Below the pieces are notes generated by a model. It saw only the letters and a program-made list of their open reading frames with translations, was not told the origin of the DNA and made no database searches. Position numbers and translations under genes: made by a program. Shown one piece after another: positions 1 through 5,864 of a DNA stretch of 12,335 nucleotides (position 1 is its first letter; each line of letters opens with the position of its first letter). Origin of the DNA: Fulvivirga aurantia (GTDB lineage: Bacteria > Bacteroidota > Bacteroidia > Cytophagales > Cyclobacteriaceae); the NCBI RefSeq assembly GCF_009711475.1, contig NZ_SMMD01000870.1, forward strand, positions 1-12,335. The letters run 5' to 3'.

Positions 1-6
1 TTGCGT

Positions 7-243
7 ATGACCAAAACTTTTACCCAAGATGATGTAGTAAGATACATTTATGAAGAAACATCAGAAGCTGAAAACAAGGAGATAGAGAAGGCATTTATTT
101 GTGACTCTAAACTCCAGGAAATGTATAAGGAGTTAAACTCAGTAAAGAAAAGGCTAGACCATAGTTTAAAACAGCCTTCGGATAGTGTGATTCAAAGTAT
201 TATGAATTATTCGAAATCTTTAAATTTGCCTTCCAAGAAATAA
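7..243 (+). CDS. Small helical anti-sigma-like protein (N terminus uncertain)
   Basis: About 78 residues, predicted largely helical and strongly charged, with the pattern FTQDDVVRYIYEETSEAENK near the start followed by an amphipathic second half. It has no cysteine/histidine zinc-binding set, no membrane segment and no signal peptide. In Bacteroidota, short proteins of this appearance commonly follow an ECF sigma factor gene and resemble the cytoplasmic N-terminal domain of anti-sigma factors; I infer a regulatory role from that resemblance only. The ATG at 7 is taken as the start, but the frame is open to base 1 through a TTG, so the start could be TTG at 1 or lie left of the window. It ends 3 bases before nth, so the two are probably cotranscribed. 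An unannotated protein of unknown function remains possible. Confidence 0.6.
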   Translation: MTKTFTQDDVVRYIYEETSEAENKEIEKAFICDSKLQEMYKELNSVKKRLDHSLKQPSDSVIQSIMNYSKSLNLPSKK

Positions 244-246
244 GGA

Positions 247-891
247 ATGCAAAGAAAAGAACGCTTCGAAAATTTTATATCGCATTTTACTGCTCATCAA
301 CCAAACGCAGAAACTGAATTACAGTACAGTAATCCATACGAATTGCTCGTGGCCGTAATTCTGAGTGCGCAATGTACAGATGAGCGCATAAATAAGGTGA
401 CGCCCGCACTCTTTGAGAAGTACCCCACAGCAGAGCACCTTTCTCTGTGTCATTTCGATGAGCTTTTTCCTTTTATTAGGTCTGTTTCTTACCCTAATAA
501 CAAAACCAAGCATCTTATCGGCATGGCCAAAATGCTGGTAGAAGATTTTAATTCTGTTGTTCCCTCAGATACAAAGGAGTTACAAAAATTACCTGGTGTT
601 GGACGTAAAACAGCCAATGTAATTGCTTCTGTTGTTTACGAGCAGCCAACCATGGCAGTAGATACGCATGTTTTCCGGGTTTCTAAACGCTTGGGACTTG
701 TAAATCAAAATGCCAAAACTCCTCTGGAAGTAGAAAAGCAGTTAATAAAGCATATACCTGAAGAACATGTAAGACTTGCTCACCATTGGCTTATTTTGCA
801 CGGAAGGTATGTATGCGTAGCGCGTAAGCCAAAATGTGAAAGCTGTCAGCTCACTCATTTTTGCAGATACTTCGAGAAGAATTTTGGTTGA
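247..891 (+). CDS. nth: Endonuclease III, DNA glycosylase/AP lyase
   Basis: Base-excision-repair enzyme that removes oxidised pyrimidines from DNA and nicks the resulting abasic site. The 214-residue length is normal for the family. The helix-hairpin-helix motif LPGVGRKTANV lies at residues 115-125 and carries the expected catalytic Lys121. The catalytic Asp139 sits in AVDTHVFR. Four cysteines (190, 197, 200, 206) have the C-x6-C-x2-C-x5-C spacing that binds the 4Fe-4S cluster. The ATG is 3 bases after the stop of the preceding small gene. The TGA stop overlaps the ATG of the following glycosyltransferase by one base (TGATG), which suggests translational coupling although the functions are unrelated. 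MutY, the other HhH-GPD glycosylase with the same cluster, is encoded about 5 kb downstream. Confidence 0.96.
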   Translation: MQRKERFENFISHFTAHQPNAETELQYSNPYELLVAVILSAQCTDERINKVTPALFEKYPTAEHLSLCHFDELFPFIRSVSYPNNKTKHLIGMAKMLVEDFNSVVPSDTKELQKLPGVGRKTANVIASVVYEQPTMAVDTHVFRVSKRLGLVNQNAKTPLEVEKQLIKHIPEEHVRLAHHWLILHGRYVCVARKPKCESCQLTHFCRYFEKNFG

Positions 892-2027
892 TGAAAATTC
901 TTTTAATCCACCAGTATTATAAAACACCCGAAGATGGTGGGGGCATAAGATCATATCATATTGCTAAATACCTTCAAGCAAAAGGGCACACACTAAATGT
1001 AATAACTGCACACAACAGCCCTGATTACGAAATCATACAAAAAGAAGGTGTAACTATTCATTGCCTTCCTATTTACTATACAAACCACCTTAGTTTCTAC
1101 TCAAGGATTCACGCATTTTTTCGCTATGTGTGGCAAGCCACGAGACTAATAAAAAAGCTTGATAAACCTGACCTCAACTATGTAATCTCCACACCGCTTA
1201 CTACAGGTCTAATTGCCTTGTATGCTAAAGCCAGATATAAAATTCCTTATGTTTTTGAAGTTGGGGATCTATGGCCAGACGCCCCGATTCAGTTAAAGGT
1301 ATTGAGAAATTCGATTTTGAAATCTCTGGCCTATAAATTAGAAAAGCATGTGTATAATAAGGCTCGACATATTATTGGTCTGTCTCCAGATATTACGAAG
1401 GCCATCGAGAAAAAAACTGATACGCCCACTACTGTAATCACAAACTTCTCTGATACTGACTATTTCAGGCCAGGAAACCATGAAACTCAAGGCGAACTCA
1501 CAATAGGCTATATTGGCACGCTCGGTCTGGCAAATCATTTAGAATACCTAATTGATGCCGCAGCACAATCGGCCACCCTGAAACTCAAATTTGTAGTAAT
1601 GGGAGGTGGCGCCCAGGCTAAAAAAATTCAAGAATTAGCAGTAAGCAAAGACCTTACAAATATTTCTTTTTTACCTCAGGGAAATACACTTGAAGCTAAA
1701 AAAACACTGGAGCAGGTAGATGCTGTGTATGTATCCTTCAAAAATGCCCCCATATTAGCAGCAGGTAGTCCAAATAAATTTTTTGATGGTCTTGCGGCCG
1801 GTAAAATGATCATTATCAATTTTCAAGGCTGGATAAAGGAGCTTATTGAAAAGAACAAATGTGGTTTCTATTACGATCCTGAAAGCCCAAGTGATTTCAT
1901 TAAGCAAATTACACCTTATATCGAAAATCGTGATAAGTTGGTTGAAGCTAAAACAAATGCACGGATACTTGCTGAAAATCAATTTTCCATTCAAAAACAA
2001 CTTAAAAAGTTAGACCAGATTATTTAA
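891..2027 (+). CDS. GT4-family glycosyltransferase (WbuB-like)
   Basis: A 378-residue GT-B fold enzyme expected to transfer a sugar from a nucleotide-sugar donor during surface polysaccharide, O-antigen or exopolysaccharide synthesis at the cytoplasmic face. The N-terminal acceptor half begins MKILLIHQYYKTPEDGGGIRS, with the glycine-rich turn seen in GT4 enzymes. FEVGDLWPDAP at about 122-132 is characteristic of the WbuB/L-fucosamine-transferase-like branch. The donor half starts near LTIGYIGTLG (203-212) and carries GSPNKFFDGLAAGK (292-305), the usual nucleotide-sugar binding stretch. ATG 891 is preferred over an in-frame upstream codon inside nth, because the protein then starts directly at the first beta strand. 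No other polysaccharide gene is visible nearby, so donor and acceptor cannot be named. The gene converges on the ykgJ-like gene with overlapping stops. Confidence 0.85.
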   Translation: MKILLIHQYYKTPEDGGGIRSYHIAKYLQAKGHTLNVITAHNSPDYEIIQKEGVTIHCLPIYYTNHLSFYSRIHAFFRYVWQATRLIKKLDKPDLNYVISTPLTTGLIALYAKARYKIPYVFEVGDLWPDAPIQLKVLRNSILKSLAYKLEKHVYNKARHIIGLSPDITKAIEKKTDTPTTVITNFSDTDYFRPGNHETQGELTIGYIGTLGLANHLEYLIDAAAQSATLKLKFVVMGGGAQAKKIQELAVSKDLTNISFLPQGNTLEAKKTLEQVDAVYVSFKNAPILAAGSPNKFFDGLAAGKMIIINFQGWIKELIEKNKCGFYYDPESPSDFIKQITPYIENRDKLVEAKTNARILAENQFSIQKQLKKLDQII

Positions 2028-2617
2028 CTCGCTTTTCTAGGCTTTCGATAAGCATAATAAGCCAAAACATACTCTAGTGCAATTATAATTGCCTCATTAA
2101 TAGGCATTAACCTTTGGCCAAGCTCACTATCAATATTTCTTAATTTGAAATAATAATCCCTCATTACCGGTATATGAAGGCCTTCTCTTATTCTATCTAC
2201 TGCATGTTGATAGTTCGAGTTTAATTGAGCCTTTATAGTGCTGCATGTTGATAGGTTTTTGTTACCATATTTATCCAGCATAGCTGAGTACCCAAACAGT
2301 CGGCAGACAAGACCACGATACATATATTGACTACAATAACCTGCATCTTTGTCAGTTACCATATCGTGGAGTAAAATGCAGGTCTTCTTTTCAGTATTTT
2401 TAAATTTCTGCCACCATTCCTCTGCAAGATCATACTTGTATAGATGGTAAGCTAAAGGGAGAAATTCAAGAGGAGTAGAGGAAATATCAGGTTTTCTACA
2501 GCATAAACCACAGCCTGTCATACACTGTAATCCGCTAGCATTTTTGAAGGAAGCTATCTCCTTATCAAGATGTTGAAATACCTTTTCAACAGACCTGACT
2601 TTATGATATAATGACAT
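2024..2617 (-). CDS. YkgJ-like cysteine-cluster protein (putative Zn/Fe chelating)
   Basis: 197 residues. The N-terminal third carries C-x3-C-x2-C-C (Cys32, 36, 39, 40, in CMTGCGLCCRKPD), followed by Cys80, Cys95 and Cys105 in CSQYMYRGLVCRLFGY, and Cys125. This layout matches the CxxCxxCC family (YkgJ/UPF0153, described as a zinc- or iron-chelating domain), whose physiological role is poorly defined. It has no signal peptide or membrane segment, so it is probably cytoplasmic. The ATG at 2617 is chosen over a TTG at 2656 because a consensus promoter -7 box (2635-2642) lies between the two, and the extra 13 residues look like translated leader. The gene is monocistronic: a terminator after rng and its own promoter lie upstream, and a convergent glycosyltransferase lies downstream. 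Metal identity and partner are unknown. Confidence 0.82.
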   Translation of the reverse strand: MSLYHKVRSVEKVFQHLDKEIASFKNASGLQCMTGCGLCCRKPDISSTPLEFLPLAYHLYKYDLAEEWWQKFKNTEKKTCILLHDMVTDKDAGYCSQYMYRGLVCRLFGYSAMLDKYGNKNLSTCSTIKAQLNSNYQHAVDRIREGLHIPVMRDYYFKLRNIDSELGQRLMPINEAIIIALEYVLAYYAYRKPRKAS

Positions 2618-2634
2618 CGTTATTTTAAAGCGCG

Positions 2635-2664
2635 CAAATATAATAGCAAAAAGCAATTAAACAA
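2635..2664 (-). promoter_or_regulatory. Bacteroidota-type promoter of the ykgJ-like gene
   Basis: On the minus strand, TTG (plus 2662-2664) is followed after exactly 19 bases by TATATTTG (plus 2635-2642). This fits the TTG-N17-23-TAnnTTTG consensus known for the main sigma factor of Flavobacterium. The ATG at 2617 follows 17 bases later, giving a leader of roughly 10 bases. It lies just downstream of the rng terminator, as expected for a separate transcription unit. Confidence 0.72.
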
Positions 2665-2690
2665 CCTTTACATTATCCAGGACTGAGCAT

Positions 2691-2724
2691 AAAAAAACCT
2701 GACCATTTAAATATGATCAGGTTT
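2691..2724 (-). terminator. Rho-independent terminator after rng
   Basis: Read on the minus strand, AAACCTGA (2724-2717) pairs with TCAGGTTT (2702-2695) around a 14-base AT-rich interior, and the stem runs directly into a stretch of seven T (2697-2691). It starts 22 bases after the rng stop codon and precedes the ykgJ promoter. Confidence 0.85.
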
Positions 2725-2746
2725 GATATTATGTTAAGAGTGAGGC

Positions 2747-4303
2747 TTAAGCTTTTACCTCTATTTCCTCAGCATGTTTATTCAAAAACTTAAACTCTGT
2801 AATGCCTAAGGAAGAGTCCTGAATAAGTTTAATCCATTTAAAATATTTCATAAACCACTTCAGCCTTCGTGACATACGTCCTTTAGTAAAGTATGCGTAA
2901 AGGAACGGGTGCAAGACAACGGTGATATCCTTATCGTTTTGCTTCGTCATCAGATAGTCAATGTTTCTTTCTATCTGATCAGAAACCAAAATCGAAGCAC
3001 TAATTTTACCTGTTCCCTGACAAGTTGGACACAGCTCCTTAGTTGTGATATTCATCTCAGGCCTAACCCTCTGTCTGGTGATTTGCATCAGACCAAACTT
3101 GGATAAAGGAAGTATAGTAAACTTTGAGCGATCTGGAGCCATCTCATCTTTCATTATTTTGTAGATGAGTTTTTTATTCTCCGTTTTACGCATGTCGATA
3201 AAATCGACTACTATAATACCGCCCATATCTCTCAGCCTCAGCTGACGGGCGATTTCTTTGGCGGCTTCTTTATTTACTGAAAGCGCAGTGGCCTCCTGAT
3301 CTTCCTCGCGGTTAGACTTATTACCACTGTTGACATCAATTACATGTAATGCCTCAGTATGCTCTATAATAAGGTATCCACCTCCTTTGATACTTACAGA
3401 TTGTCCGAAAGCAGATTTAAGCTGTCTTTCTATACCGAAGTTTTCAAAGATTTTACTCTTGCCAGAGTATTTCTTTACAATCTTTTCTTTATCGGGAGCT
3501 ATTGTCTGTATGTACGACCTTACCTCCTCGTAGATGTCTTTATCGTCTATATGAATATTATCAAAAGACTCATTAAGTACATCTCTGAGCAAAGCTGAAG
3601 CCTTACTCATTTCTCCAATAACTTTCTCCTTAGGTTTAGCTTTTTTGAGGTTAGCTACACCATTGTGCCAGGTATCAATAAGATTTCGTAAGTCAGTATC
3701 TAACTCCCTTACGTCTTTTCCCTGTGCTGCTGTTCTTATTATAACGCCATAATTCTCTGGCTTAATTGAGGAAACAAGCCTAACGAGGCGTTTTCTCTCA
3801 TCGCTCGAAGCGATTTTTTTAGATACATTTACCGTGTTAGAAAAAGGTACTAACACCATATATCTACCCGCTAATGATAACTCACAGGATAATCGCGGTC
3901 CTTTTGTTGATATAGGTTCTTTTACAACCTGAACTAAAATCTGTTGGTTTTTGGAAAGTACATTACTAATCTTTCCATGCTTATCTATTTCTTGCTTTAG
4001 CTTAAACTTTTCCAGTTTACTGGAAGTGTTTTTTCTAGCAATTGCACTTTTCGTAAACGTTTGTAGTGAGTTAAACTGTGGGCCTAGATCGAGATAATGC
4101 AAAAAAGCATCTTTCTCATAGCCTATATCTACAAACGCAGCATTTAACCCCTGCACCACTTTTCTTACTGTGCCGAGGTAAATGTCTCCTACATTAAACT
4201 GATTTCCATCCTGATCATGGTGGAATTCAACTAGATTTTTGTCCTTTAATAAGGCAATGCGACATCCATTTTGAGTTGAATTTATTATCAATTCGTTACT
4301 CAA
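2747..4303 (-). CDS. rng: Ribonuclease E/G family endoribonuclease
   Basis: Single-strand endoribonuclease that in other bacteria processes rRNA precursors and starts mRNA decay. The 518-residue length matches RNase G and the catalytic half of RNase E, without the long degradosome scaffold. The S1-like RNA-binding region begins at about residue 37 (VGDIYLGTVRKVVQGLNAAFVDIG) and is split by a basic stretch (80-120). The metal-binding catalytic aspartates are Asp323 in HVIDVNSGN and Asp367 in IIVVDFIDM. CPTC (425-428) is the zinc-link motif used for dimerisation. The start is TTG at 4303: the frame has a stop shortly upstream and no ATG, and MSNELIINSTQNGCRIALL fits the usual N terminus. It lies downstream of the ribosomal mini-protein gene and is probably driven by a promoter at 4341-4370. 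Confidence 0.95.
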   Translation of the reverse strand: MSNELIINSTQNGCRIALLKDKNLVEFHHDQDGNQFNVGDIYLGTVRKVVQGLNAAFVDIGYEKDAFLHYLDLGPQFNSLQTFTKSAIARKNTSSKLEKFKLKQEIDKHGKISNVLSKNQQILVQVVKEPISTKGPRLSCELSLAGRYMVLVPFSNTVNVSKKIASSDERKRLVRLVSSIKPENYGVIIRTAAQGKDVRELDTDLRNLIDTWHNGVANLKKAKPKEKVIGEMSKASALLRDVLNESFDNIHIDDKDIYEEVRSYIQTIAPDKEKIVKKYSGKSKIFENFGIERQLKSAFGQSVSIKGGGYLIIEHTEALHVIDVNSGNKSNREEDQEATALSVNKEAAKEIARQLRLRDMGGIIVVDFIDMRKTENKKLIYKIMKDEMAPDRSKFTILPLSKFGLMQITRQRVRPEMNITTKELCPTCQGTGKISASILVSDQIERNIDYLMTKQNDKDITVVLHPFLYAYFTKGRMSRRLKWFMKYFKWIKLIQDSSLGITEFKFLNKHAEEIEVKA

Positions 4304-4340
4304 AACAAATGGGATTTGAGGTTAAAAAAACTTATTAAAA

Positions 4341-4370
4341 CAAAGGTATGACCATTACTGGTCATACCAA
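4341..4370 (-). promoter_or_regulatory. Putative rng promoter spanning an inverted repeat
   Basis: On the minus strand, TTG (plus 4368-4370), a 19-base spacer and TACCTTTG (plus 4341-4348) match the Bacteroidota consensus exactly, with the same spacer as the ykgJ-like promoter. The predicted start of transcription leaves a leader of about 30 bases before the TTG start codon of rng. The spacer is almost entirely taken up by a perfect inverted repeat (4345-4368), which could be an operator. Confidence 0.6.
4345..4368 (-). terminator. Hairpin after the ribosomal mini-protein gene (terminator or operator)
   Basis: GGTATGACC (4345-4353) and GGTCATACC (4360-4368) form a perfect 9-bp stem with a 6-base loop, 2 bases after the stop of the 29-codon gene. 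On the minus strand the sequence after the stem is T-rich but interrupted (TTTGTTTTAATAAG, then seven T), so termination is plausible but not textbook. The same bases carry the predicted rng promoter. Confidence 0.55.
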
Positions 4371-4460
4371 TTACTTCTTCTTATGTCTGTTTTTTCTAAG
4401 TCTCTTCTTTCTTTTGTGAGTTGCAATCTTGTGTCTTTTTCTTTTTTTACCGCAAGGCAT
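4371..4460 (-). CDS. 29-residue basic ribosomal mini-protein, AURKAIP1/COX24 (mS38/bS22-like) type
   Basis: The product starts MPCGKKRKRHKIATHKRKKR and ends LRKNRHKKK. Of its 29 residues 17 are Lys or Arg and 3 are His, so it can only be an RNA-binding peptide. Nearly identical 29-residue proteins occur across Bacteroidota and are annotated as AURKAIP1/COX24-domain proteins. That domain is shared with mitochondrial ribosomal protein mS38 and mycobacterial bS22. I also recall a small novel ribosomal protein in the Flavobacterium johnsoniae ribosome structure, but I am not certain it is the same one. I infer a structural ribosomal component. The gene lies between a TPR-protein gene (48 bases away) and rng, with a quasi-palindrome in its leader and a hairpin right after its stop. 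Below usual gene-finding length limits, it is easily missed. Confidence 0.85.
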   Translation of the reverse strand: MPCGKKRKRHKIATHKRKKRLRKNRHKKK

Positions 4461-4476
4461 AATCTTAAATGTTTTT

Positions 4477-4494
4477 ATCCGCCAGCTGGCAGAT
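4477..4494. repeat. 18-bp quasi-palindrome centred on GCCAGCTGGC
   Basis: ATC-c-GCCAGCTGGC-a-GAT is symmetric except for one mismatched pair, with a perfect 10-bp core at 4481-4490. It lies between the TPR gene stop and the mini-protein start, 16 bases upstream of that ATG on the minus strand. No T-run follows, so it is not a classic terminator. It could be a processing site, a leader hairpin, a protein-binding dyad or a copy of a dispersed extragenic palindrome. Confidence 0.5.
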
Positions 4495-4508
4495 GGTTAA
4501 TAATACTT

Positions 4509-5339
4509 TTAATCTATTTCTTCTAAATAAGAATCTGCTGTAGCTTGCACAGCCGGATCATCATCTAGTGTTTTCACTAATTTAAATTGCTCCCGGGCTT
4601 TTTCTTTCTGGCCTGTCTCGAGGTAACTTACTCCCAAGAAAAACTGACCTTGTGTGTGCCCTGGATTAATCTCAACAAGAGCTGAAAAACGCTCTACAGC
4701 TTTTTCATACTGCCCTGACTGCATTGAAAGTACCCCTAAATTGAATATAGCATTCTCATTTTCAGGATTTGCCTCCAATATCTGCCTCAACATCATAATT
4801 CCCTGCATAGGGTTAGATGTGGTGAGATAAGTCATGGCCAACTTATTTTTTACGTCAAGATTGTCTGGCGACTTTGCGAGTACCTTATCAAAGTATTCTC
4901 GTGCTTTCGCCCCTAGCCTGGCTTGCTTGTTTTGATCCATAGCAAAACCATAAGCTTCGTAATAGACATTTCCTGCTCGCAATAAATTCTCCTCTGTCGG
5001 ATTTTCTTGCGCAATTATTTCAATGAACTTGGCAGCGCTGTCATATTTATTGCTCTTAAGATACAGCTCCGCCAAAGAGTCTGCAAAGATAAGACTTTTT
5101 TCTGTATTTTTTGCAAGTCTGAGATTTTCCTTTAAGGAATTGGCTCGAGCCTGGTCGTTTTTAGTGAGTTCAGGTGTATGACCTTCCTCTACAGGACCAG
5201 ATTGTTGCGTGTTTTCGACAACTTCACCTTCCTTATCTAGCTTATCAGGATCGTTATCAACCACCACTTTTGGCAAGTTAAATATAATGACCACTAAGAC
5301 TAGCGCGCTTACTAATAATAATATCCTTGTTCTAAGCAT
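4509..5339 (-). CDS. Membrane-anchored tetratricopeptide-repeat protein
   Basis: 276 residues. Residues 4-22 form one hydrophobic segment right after MLRTR, giving a single N-terminal membrane anchor or uncleaved signal. There is no lipobox cysteine. A charged, Asp/Glu/Thr-rich linker (27-80) follows, then about five TPR units from about 83 to 262. The clearest are NPENENAIFNLGVLSMQSGQ (191-210) and PGHTQGQFFLGVSYLETGQK (226-245), with the A/G-x-x-Y/F spacing and a proline ending each unit. TPR arrays are protein-protein scaffolds, and the domain probably faces the periplasm. The partner is unknown. The gene sits between HU and the ribosomal mini-protein/rng pair; I recall similar orders in other Cytophagales but cannot check. 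ATG 5339 is the only reasonable start before the membrane segment. Confidence 0.82.
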   Translation of the reverse strand: MLRTRILLLVSALVLVVIIFNLPKVVVDNDPDKLDKEGEVVENTQQSGPVEEGHTPELTKNDQARANSLKENLRLAKNTEKSLIFADSLAELYLKSNKYDSAAKFIEIIAQENPTEENLLRAGNVYYEAYGFAMDQNKQARLGAKAREYFDKVLAKSPDNLDVKNKLAMTYLTTSNPMQGIMMLRQILEANPENENAIFNLGVLSMQSGQYEKAVERFSALVEINPGHTQGQFFLGVSYLETGQKEKAREQFKLVKTLDDDPAVQATADSYLEEID

Positions 5340-5392
5340 GTGTCCTTAATTCAAACAGACCGCAAAGTTCAAGGATATTATTATCAAAAGGA

Positions 5393-5415
5393 AATAAGAT
5401 GTTCTAAATCTTATT
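5393..5415 (-). terminator. Weak terminator hairpin overlapping the HU stop codon
   Basis: On the minus strand AATAAGAT (5415-5408) pairs with ATCTTATT (5400-5393) around a 7-base loop. It is followed by a broken T-rich stretch (TTTCCTTTTG). The HU stop codon at 5411-5413 lies inside the first arm. The stem is AT-rich, so partial termination before the TPR gene is more likely than complete termination. Confidence 0.45.
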
Positions 5416-5713
5416 CCTGCAATTCTTTTACTCTATCGCTAGTTTTTATCTTCTCAACAAAAACTTTTGAAGGCTTAAAACTCGGCACAAAATGTTCGTC
5501 TATAACGATAGCCGTATTTTTTGAAATATTACGTGCGATTTTCTTCTTTCGTTTCTTATTAATGAAACTCCCGAACCCCCTCACATAAATGTTGTTTCCT
5601 TCTGCCATGGAGTTTTTCACAATACTAAAAAATGCTTCCACAGTTACTGATACGTCCTCTTTTGGAATCCCTGTCTTGTCTGATATCTCCGAAATAACTT
5701 CTGCTTTAGTCAC
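5411..5713 (-). CDS. HU/IHF-family nucleoid DNA-binding protein, Bacteroidota subtype
   Basis: 100 residues: the standard 90-residue HU fold plus a charged tail of about 10 (KTSDRVKELQE). The helical dimerisation half is VTKAEVISEISDKTGIPKED onward. It leads to YVRGFGSFINKKRKKKIARN (43-62), the HU signature, and then the DNA-binding arm. At position 63 the arm has Ile (RNISKNT) where E. coli HU has the DNA-intercalating proline of RNPQTG. I recall this as usual for a common Bacteroidota HU subgroup. The start is a GTG at 5713, which aligns exactly with the normal first residue. The frame stays open for 48 codons upstream, but that part looks non-coding and contains the promoter. The gene is divergent from mutY and probably abundant and constitutive. 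Confidence 0.92.
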   Translation of the reverse strand: MTKAEVISEISDKTGIPKEDVSVTVEAFFSIVKNSMAEGNNIYVRGFGSFINKKRKKKIARNISKNTAIVIDEHFVPSFKPSKVFVEKIKTSDRVKELQE

Positions 5714-5761
5714 GAAAAAATGGTTTTTAGTTGATAAATATGCCTTTTTTGCATTTTGACT

Positions 5762-5790
5762 CAAATTGATCAGCAAATTTAGACGGCCAA
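5762..5790 (-). promoter_or_regulatory. Putative HU gene promoter region
   Basis: Two overlapping solutions exist on the minus strand. A perfect -7 box TAAATTTG (plus 5774-5781) lacks a -33 TTG at normal distance. TTG (plus 5788-5790) followed after 18 bases by TCAATTTG (plus 5762-5769) has one -7 mismatch. Either gives a leader of about 40-55 bases before the GTG start. Confidence 0.45.
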
Positions 5791-5864
5791 GCGAGATTAA
5801 AAAATTTAAATATGTAAAAAAACTAACACGCATATTTTCAAGAAAACATATAATCATTTAGACA

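Noticed and set aside
861..890. Earlier in-frame ATG for the glycosyltransferase inside nth
   Set aside because: It would add 10 residues before the first beta strand; the ATG overlapping the nth stop fits the family N terminus.
2028..2064. Terminator for the glycosyltransferase inside the ykgJ-like gene (GGCTT...AAGCC)
   Set aside because: The stem is only 5 bp with a long loop and no T-run.
2618..2656. Upstream TTG start for the ykgJ-like protein
   Set aside because: It lies at or before the predicted transcription start, and a good ATG follows 13 codons later.
5340..5392. Promoter for the TPR gene (GAACTTTG and TCTGTTTG on the minus strand)
   Set aside because: Both deviate from TAnnTTTG and the TTG spacings (14 and 25 bases) fall outside the usual range.
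5714..5857. In-frame N-terminal extension of HU by up to 48 residues
   Set aside because: The extension is hydrophobic and unlike HU, contains the likely promoter, and the GTG at 5713 coincides with the normal first residue of the family.
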